Shown piece by piece: positions 7,263 to 10,815 of a stretch of 10,815 nt of DNA. Source of the stretch: Campylobacterales bacterium (GTDB taxonomy: Bacteria > Campylobacterota > Campylobacteria > Campylobacterales > Sulfurovaceae); NCBI GenBank assembly GCA_014763905.1, contig JACXUN010000026.1:1-10815 (forward strand). Reading direction: 5' to 3'. The position numbers and the translations under genes were made by a program. A model generated the notes under the pieces. That model was not told where the DNA came from, made no database searches, and saw nothing but the letters and a program-made list of their open reading frames with translations. The stretch's first letter is position 1, and every line of letters starts with the position of its first letter.

Positions 7263-7601
7263 CTATGAATTTAGGGCTTTTAAACGTTTTAGGGTGTTAA
7301 TGAAACTTTTCTCAATAAGTTGGTATTCACTCTCTAAAAGTGAAGGTTTGGCAACAAGGATATAAAACCCTGGTTTAAGATTGTCAATCTGGTTTATAAA
7401 GTGGGAACGCAGCAAGCGTTTTGCGAGGTTTCTTTGAACGGCTTTACCAACTTTTTTGCTGGCAACTACGCCAAATTTATACTCCTCCGCTTGATAATGA
7501 TAGAAGAGTACAAATTGTTGTGTATGTTGTGTTTTGGAGTTGTTATAGACTCTGTTGAACTCTTTTGTAGTTTTAAGAGTTGTGAAGTGTTTGATATCCA
7601 C
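7263..7601 (-). CDS. rnpA: Ribonuclease P protein component
   Basis: RnpA is the small basic protein that binds the catalytic RNA of RNase P and helps cleave tRNA 5' leaders. The 112-residue product has the family length, an N-terminal LKTTKEFNRVYNNSK region (9-23), a central strand FVLFYH (30-35), the basic core ASKKVGKAVQRNLAKRLLR (47-65) and a C-terminal helix (about 90-108) after GFYILVAKP. The RNR signature is RNL here: the third position (residue 59) is Leu instead of Arg, while the following K61-R62 are kept. The start is GTG; AGG lies about eight bases before it, and an in-frame TAG a few codons upstream excludes a longer product. It follows rpmH by 20 bases. Confidence 0.95.
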   Translation of the reverse strand: MDIKHFTTLKTTKEFNRVYNNSKTQHTQQFVLFYHYQAEEYKFGVVASKKVGKAVQRNLAKRLLRSHFINQIDNLKPGFYILVAKPSLLESEYQLIEKSFINTLKRLKALNS

Positions 7602-7620
7602 TGGCTAACCTAACAGTAAG

Positions 7621-7626
7621 ATTATA
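7621..7626 (-). promoter_or_regulatory. Possible internal -10 box before rnpA
   Basis: A perfect TATAAT on the minus strand overlaps the rpmH stop codon. It would start transcripts about 12 bases before the rnpA GTG. Many bacteria need far less RnpA than L34, and an internal start could help set that ratio. There is no TG extension or -35, and the bases are also constrained as the last rpmH codons, so a chance match is quite possible. Confidence 0.25.
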
Positions 7627-7756
7627 CTGCTAGTTTTTTTCTACCTTTAGCTCGTCTTGCGTTAATAACTTTTCTACCGTTTTTAGTTTTCATTCTTGTT
7701 CTAAAACCGTGAGTTCTTTTTCTTGGTGTGTTATGTGGTTGAAATGTTCTTTTCAT
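7622..7756 (-). CDS. rpmH: 50S ribosomal protein L34
   Basis: L34 is a very small, very basic protein of the large ribosomal subunit. Translation of the minus strand gives 44 residues, [20 protein letters not shown] and onward, ending KGRKKLAV, which is the full family pattern (MKRT-Q-P, then R-HGFR-RM-T-NGR-V---RR-KGR) and length. The ATG at 7756 has AAGGA at 7769-7773, twelve bases upstream, a slightly long spacing. It heads the conserved rpmH-rnpA-yidC-jag-mnmE order and is divergent from the helicase gene, with 187 bases between the two start codons. Confidence 0.98.
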   Translation of the reverse strand: MKRTFQPHNTPRKRTHGFRTRMKTKNGRKVINARRAKGRKKLAV

Positions 7757-7785
7757 AACGAATAACCATCCTTAATTATGTATTT

Positions 7786-7799
7786 GCCCAATGCCCAAT
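7786..7799 (-). repeat. Tandem 7-bp repeat in the rpmH leader
   Basis: ATTGGGC occurs twice in direct tandem (minus strand), inside the predicted rpmH leader about 30 bases before its start codon. A third partial copy, AATTGGGC, is not separate but part of the first unit. Function unknown; it could be a protein or RNA binding site, or replication slippage. Confidence 0.4.
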
Positions 7800-7826
7800 T
7801 TCGGAGCAGCATGAATTTGAAACGCG

Positions 7827-7832
7827 ATTTTA
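7827..7832 (-). promoter_or_regulatory. Candidate -10 for rpmH-rnpA
   Basis: The minus strand reads TGAGATAAAATC here, with TAAAAT (5 of 6 to the consensus) as the -10 at 7832-7827. It would start transcription near 7820 and give a leader of about 64 bases. It is the best -10-like hexamer in the rpmH upstream region in this orientation. No convincing -35 is seen. Confidence 0.4.
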
Positions 7833-7880
7833 TCTCAATTTTACTTAAGTATCTGTTATGAATGACAACTGTTTAAAAAA

Positions 7881-7909
7881 TTTACCAATTATTGGAATCA
7901 TGTTATAAT
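7881..7909 (+). promoter_or_regulatory. Promoter of the SUV3-like helicase gene
   Basis: TGTTATAAT (7901-7909) is a perfect extended -10. TTTACC (7881-7886), 17 bases upstream, matches four of six positions of a -35. The start of transcription would be near 7916, so the ATG inside the -10 box (7908) cannot be the translation start; the next in-frame ATG at 7944 leaves a leader of about 28 bases. Confidence 0.7.
7885..7895. promoter_or_regulatory. Palindrome between -35 and -10 of the helicase promoter
   Basis: CCAAT-T-ATTGG is a perfect 5-1-5 palindrome lying in the spacer of the helicase promoter. A dimeric repressor bound here would block RNA polymerase. It is short and AT-rich, and no second copy is seen in the window, so operator function is only a suggestion. 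Confidence 0.25.
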
Positions 7910-7943
7910 GGTTTCGCAAATTTTAAGTAAAGAAATAATTTTT

Positions 7944-10754
7944 ATGGCAAAAAAAAAGAGTAAACAGTCGGTTAAGATCAATAATAAAGTTCGAGAACTC
8001 CTCAACGGGGAAGCCTTCGATGAGGGAATACAATATTTAGATGAAGATATTTTGGTTGAGTTATCGATACTCCTCAACCTCAAAGTTTCTATGCTGGTCA
8101 AAAAAGAGATGCTGCGGGCATTGCGTCAAGCTTGGTCAGAGGGAGACGGTAATCTGAGATTGACCATTATCCATTACTTGGAGCAACTGGGGGTTCAATC
8201 TTCCCAAGTTACCCACAATGACAAAGTGAATCATATCATAACGCTACTCAGTGAATATGAACACACCAAAGCAGAAGAGCAAGAGATTTTAGCCAATTTT
8301 ATCGATATGAAAGTGAACAAAATCACATCCGAAAAAATTGCCAACCGACTCAGCTATATTCGGCGTACTGAGTTGATTCATCGATTGGAACAAGCCCTTG
8401 ATGTGACTTTTAATGCCCTCTCAGAATTGGAGTTTTATCACAGTTATGCCTTTGAGATGCCGGATGAACATTTCAATAAATCACTCCTAACGGTAACAGT
8501 ACCGATTGAGACAGCTATGCTTAAACAAGAGAATGAAGAGGATATCAAGGAACAACTCATCCAACTCAAAGAGCAAGCGATACATAAAAAAGAGCAAGAT
8601 ATCGCGGCGTTTATCCTCTCTATGTTTAGTAAGCATCACAGCTATCTTGAACCGAGTGAGATATATAAGCTGGTTCGCTCCATGCCGCCAGAAGATTGTC
8701 TCTACGAGATCGGTATACCGTTAGATATTCTCAAACGTATCTTCCAATCTTTAGACCCCAACTATAAAATCATTGTAGAGGGCAGTAATATCTATGTTTC
8801 CAAAGAGAAAACCTATCCGCTCTATGGTAGAGAGTTACCTTATACGGTTGTAGCAACCTATACACGAAACTACATCTACGGTCTTATTTGGCGGGAAGAG
8901 ATACTGCCGATTGTTCATGATCTCAGCAGTATCAAATTGGAAATCAAAGCACATTTTGAACGCACCATTGATGATCTGGAAGATGAACTTTACGCCATGA
9001 GTGAAGGACTCCATGTTGAGGATTCCATAATTGAAAAATATATTTTGCAATTTATCGAACCGCATGTCACCGCTTCTAATACCCTCAAAATTAACGAGAA
9101 GGTCAAACGGCGTATCCACTTTCATTTCCAAGAGTATATCCGCCCGCTCAAAGAGAAACGACGAAAAGAGGAGCTGCTTGCCAATACCATTCGAGATTTC
9201 AAAAACCTTTTCCCGTTAGCACGGCTTCAAAAACGTGAGATTATCTTTCATGTCGGAACTACCAACAGCGGAAAAACCTATCAAGCCCTCCAACATCTCA
9301 AAACCGCATCCACCGGCTATTATCTGGCTCCGCTACGACTGCTGGCTCTGGAGGGATATGAAAAGCTCAAAGCCGAAGGGGTTGCCGTCTCACTCATTAC
9401 CGGAGAAGAGGAGATTATCGACGAGGAGTCCACGCATATCTCTTCCACGATTGAGATGATGAATGCCTCGGTAGAGGTAGATGTCTGTGTAATTGACGAG
9501 ATTCAGATGATCGATGATCGCGATCGGGGATGGGCATGGGCCAATGCCCTGATCGGTGCTCCGGCAAAAAAAGTAATTCTCACCGGTTCACCCGATGCCC
9601 TTCAAGCAGTTAAAGAGATTTGTGATTATCTCGAGGAACCGCTGCAGGTGATCCATTTTGAGCGTAAAAATGAGCTGCAGCTTTTACCCCAACCGACACC
9701 GATCAAACATATCGAACGCGGAACGGCAATTGTGGCATTTTCGAGACGAGATGTACTGGGACTGCGACAACAACTTGCTTCACGTTATCGTGTATCAGTT
9801 GTCTACGGTAACCTCTCTCCTGAAGTACGGCGGGAAGAGGCACGGCGTTTCCGTGAAGGAGAGAGCGATATCTTGGTCGCCACCGATGCAATCGCCATGG
9901 GACTCAACCTCCCGATCAAAACCCTGCTCTTCTCCAAAGACAATAAGTTTGACGGACTACGCAGGCGGGAACTGCTACCGACTGAGGTGATTCAGATCGC
10001 CGGACGAGCCGGTCGGTTTGGATTGGAAGAAAAAGGGTATATCGGGGCATTGGATAACCATACGTTGGAAACCATCTCAACCCTTTTCCATACACCGCTT
10101 ACCCCGCTGAAGCTCCCTTTTTCAGTTATGGCAAGTTTGGAACATGTCATGTTGATCGGAGAGATATTAGAAACCGAAAATCTCTCGCTTATCCTCAACT
10201 TTTTTGCCGACAATATGGAGTTTGAAGGACCTTTTGTCGCCGCCAATATCGATTCGATGTTAGAGATTGCGACGATCGTCAGTGAGTATCAGCTGAATCT
10301 CAAAACCCGCTACTATCTCGCCTGTTCACCGGCTTCGATCTCTTCCCCTTATATTGAGTCGGTTTTTCATCGCTATATTAAGCAGCTGGAAGCCAATCAA
10401 CCGGTACGGTACATCCCGCCTCGTGATCTGCCTAAATATGCTCAGACCAATGAGATGATGCTCAATGCCGAAGACCGAGTACGGGAGATTTCCCTCTATC
10501 TCTGGCTTTCGTTTAAATTTGGTGATCTTTTTCCCGATACCCAGGAAGCCATTGCATCCCGTGTAAGGCTCAACAATTTTATCGAAGCGTCACTCAAACA
10601 AGCTTCCTTCTCCAAGCACTGTACCCGATGTGGTAAAATACTCGATTTTACCTACAAGTTTTCGATCTGCGACAGCTGCTTCAGCTCTATCAAACGGGGG
10701 AGACAAGAGAGTAGCCGTCGAAGTAGCGGACGACGATCCTCTGGCAGAAGATAA
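7944..10754 (+). CDS. SUV3-like superfamily 2 RNA helicase with zinc ribbon and basic tail
   Basis: The 936-residue product matches SUV3, the mitochondrial and alphaproteobacterial NTP-dependent RNA helicase. Residues 1-431 are an unrecognised, largely helical, charged region. The motor begins with FHVGTTNSGKTY (435-446; Walker A 438-445, K444), then the SUV3-type motif II DEIQM (518-522) followed by RGWAWANAL, LTGSPD (546-551), ATDAIAMGLNLP (646-657) and motif VI QIAGRAGRFG (684-693). The SUV3 C-terminal part is also present, including SLYLWLSFKFGDLFPD at 850-865. The end adds C893-x2-C896-x12-C909-x2-C912, probably a zinc ribbon, and a tail RRSSGRRSSGRR. The start is placed at 7944, not 7908, because 7908 lies inside the -10 box. 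The Shine-Dalgarno signal is weak (AAAGAA). Mitochondrial SUV3 works with PNPase; a similar role in RNA turnover here is inference. Confidence 0.88.
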   Translation: MAKKKSKQSVKINNKVRELLNGEAFDEGIQYLDEDILVELSILLNLKVSMLVKKEMLRALRQAWSEGDGNLRLTIIHYLEQLGVQSSQVTHNDKVNHIITLLSEYEHTKAEEQEILANFIDMKVNKITSEKIANRLSYIRRTELIHRLEQALDVTFNALSELEFYHSYAFEMPDEHFNKSLLTVTVPIETAMLKQENEEDIKEQLIQLKEQAIHKKEQDIAAFILSMFSKHHSYLEPSEIYKLVRSMPPEDCLYEIGIPLDILKRIFQSLDPNYKIIVEGSNIYVSKEKTYPLYGRELPYTVVATYTRNYIYGLIWREEILPIVHDLSSIKLEIKAHFERTIDDLEDELYAMSEGLHVEDSIIEKYILQFIEPHVTASNTLKINEKVKRRIHFHFQEYIRPLKEKRRKEELLANTIRDFKNLFPLARLQKREIIFHVGTTNSGKTYQALQHLKTASTGYYLAPLRLLALEGYEKLKAEGVAVSLITGEEEIIDEESTHISSTIEMMNASVEVDVCVIDEIQMIDDRDRGWAWANALIGAPAKKVILTGSPDALQAVKEICDYLEEPLQVIHFERKNELQLLPQPTPIKHIERGTAIVAFSRRDVLGLRQQLASRYRVSVVYGNLSPEVRREEARRFREGESDILVATDAIAMGLNLPIKTLLFSKDNKFDGLRRRELLPTEVIQIAGRAGRFGLEEKGYIGALDNHTLETISTLFHTPLTPLKLPFSVMASLEHVMLIGEILETENLSLILNFFADNMEFEGPFVAANIDSMLEIATIVSEYQLNLKTRYYLACSPASISSPYIESVFHRYIKQLEANQPVRYIPPRDLPKYAQTNEMMLNAEDRVREISLYLWLSFKFGDLFPDTQEAIASRVRLNNFIEASLKQASFSKHCTRCGKILDFTYKFSICDSCFSSIKRGRQESSRRSSGRRSSGRR

Positions 10755-10768
10755 TCTCCTATCTTCTG
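10745..10768 (+). terminator. Hairpin over the helicase stop codon
   Basis: CAGAAGATA and TATCTTCTG form a perfect 9-bp stem with a six-base loop; two G-T pairs can extend it. The 5' arm contains the last codons and most of the TAA stop. No T-run follows. It may end the transcript or protect its 3' end. The remaining 47 bases of the window show no gene. Confidence 0.45.
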
Positions 10769-10815
10769 TTAAATCTCAATATGATCATGATAAAAGTTAT
10801 GACTCTCTATTATTT

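Noticed and set aside
7757..7777. 12-codon leader peptide frame starting in the rpmH ribosome binding site
   Set aside because: Its ATG overlaps the AAGGATG of the Shine-Dalgarno sequence itself, leaving no site of its own.
7843..7868. Possible DnaA box (minus-strand TCATTCAT) and replication origin next to rpmH
   Set aside because: There is only one imperfect copy, no cluster, and no dnaA or dnaN nearby; rpmH is not a reliable origin marker in this phylum.
7908..7943. N-terminal extension of the helicase from an upstream ATG
   Set aside because: The ATG is part of the TATAATG of the promoter -10 box, so it would not be transcribed in a usable leader.
10781..10788. ATGATCAT palindrome near the window end
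   Set aside because: An 8-base AT-rich palindrome is expected by chance, and there is no gene in view to relate it to.
1..10815. Mobile element, CRISPR, toxin-antitoxin or defence system
   Set aside because: I saw no transposase, integrase, spaced direct repeats, phage genes or known defence domains; every sizeable interval is accounted for by housekeeping genes, the lipoprotein or the helicase.

Overview
The window is a chromosomal housekeeping segment of a Campylobacterota (Epsilonproteobacteria) genome. Three things point there. HslV begins MFDATTI, close to the MFEATTI start I recall for Helicobacter HslV. The linkage rplI-hslV-hslU and the block rpmH-rnpA-yidC-jag-mnmE are both typical of the group. 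Promoters look like extended -10 boxes (TGnTATAAT) with no clear -35. Base composition is less AT-rich than expected for Campylobacter or Helicobacter, so a free-living relative (Sulfuricurvum, Sulfurovum or Sulfurimonas type) is my guess. I cannot name the species.

Layout. Positions 87-2416 (+) hold rplI, hslV and hslU, tightly packed (2 and 0 bases between genes): ribosomal protein L9 plus the HslVU protease. At 2417-2504 this unit meets a minus-strand block head-on, across two hairpins. Reading leftward from about 7.83 kb, the minus-strand block is rpmH (L34, 44 codons), rnpA (RNase P protein), yidC (membrane insertase), jag/khpB (KH RNA-binding protein), mnmE (tRNA-modifying GTPase, overlapping jag by 8 bases) and a 234-residue lipoprotein with its own promoter. 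Divergent from rpmH, at 7944-10754 (+), lies a 936-codon SUV3-like RNA helicase with a four-cysteine zinc-ribbon candidate and an SGRR-repeat basic tail.

The theme is ribosome and tRNA maturation (L9, L34, RNase P, MnmE), membrane protein insertion (YidC, with Jag) and protein or RNA quality control (HslVU, SUV3-like helicase). Two usual Campylobacterota neighbours are absent: yidD between rnpA and yidC (a promoter sits there instead), and era after hslU. Four of nine genes use GTG or TTG starts.

I see no mobile element, CRISPR array, tRNA or rRNA gene, phage gene or defence system. The least ordinary content is the SUV3-like helicase with its uncharacterised ~430-residue N-terminal part, followed by lineage-type changes in otherwise conserved residues of YidC, RnpA and Jag.
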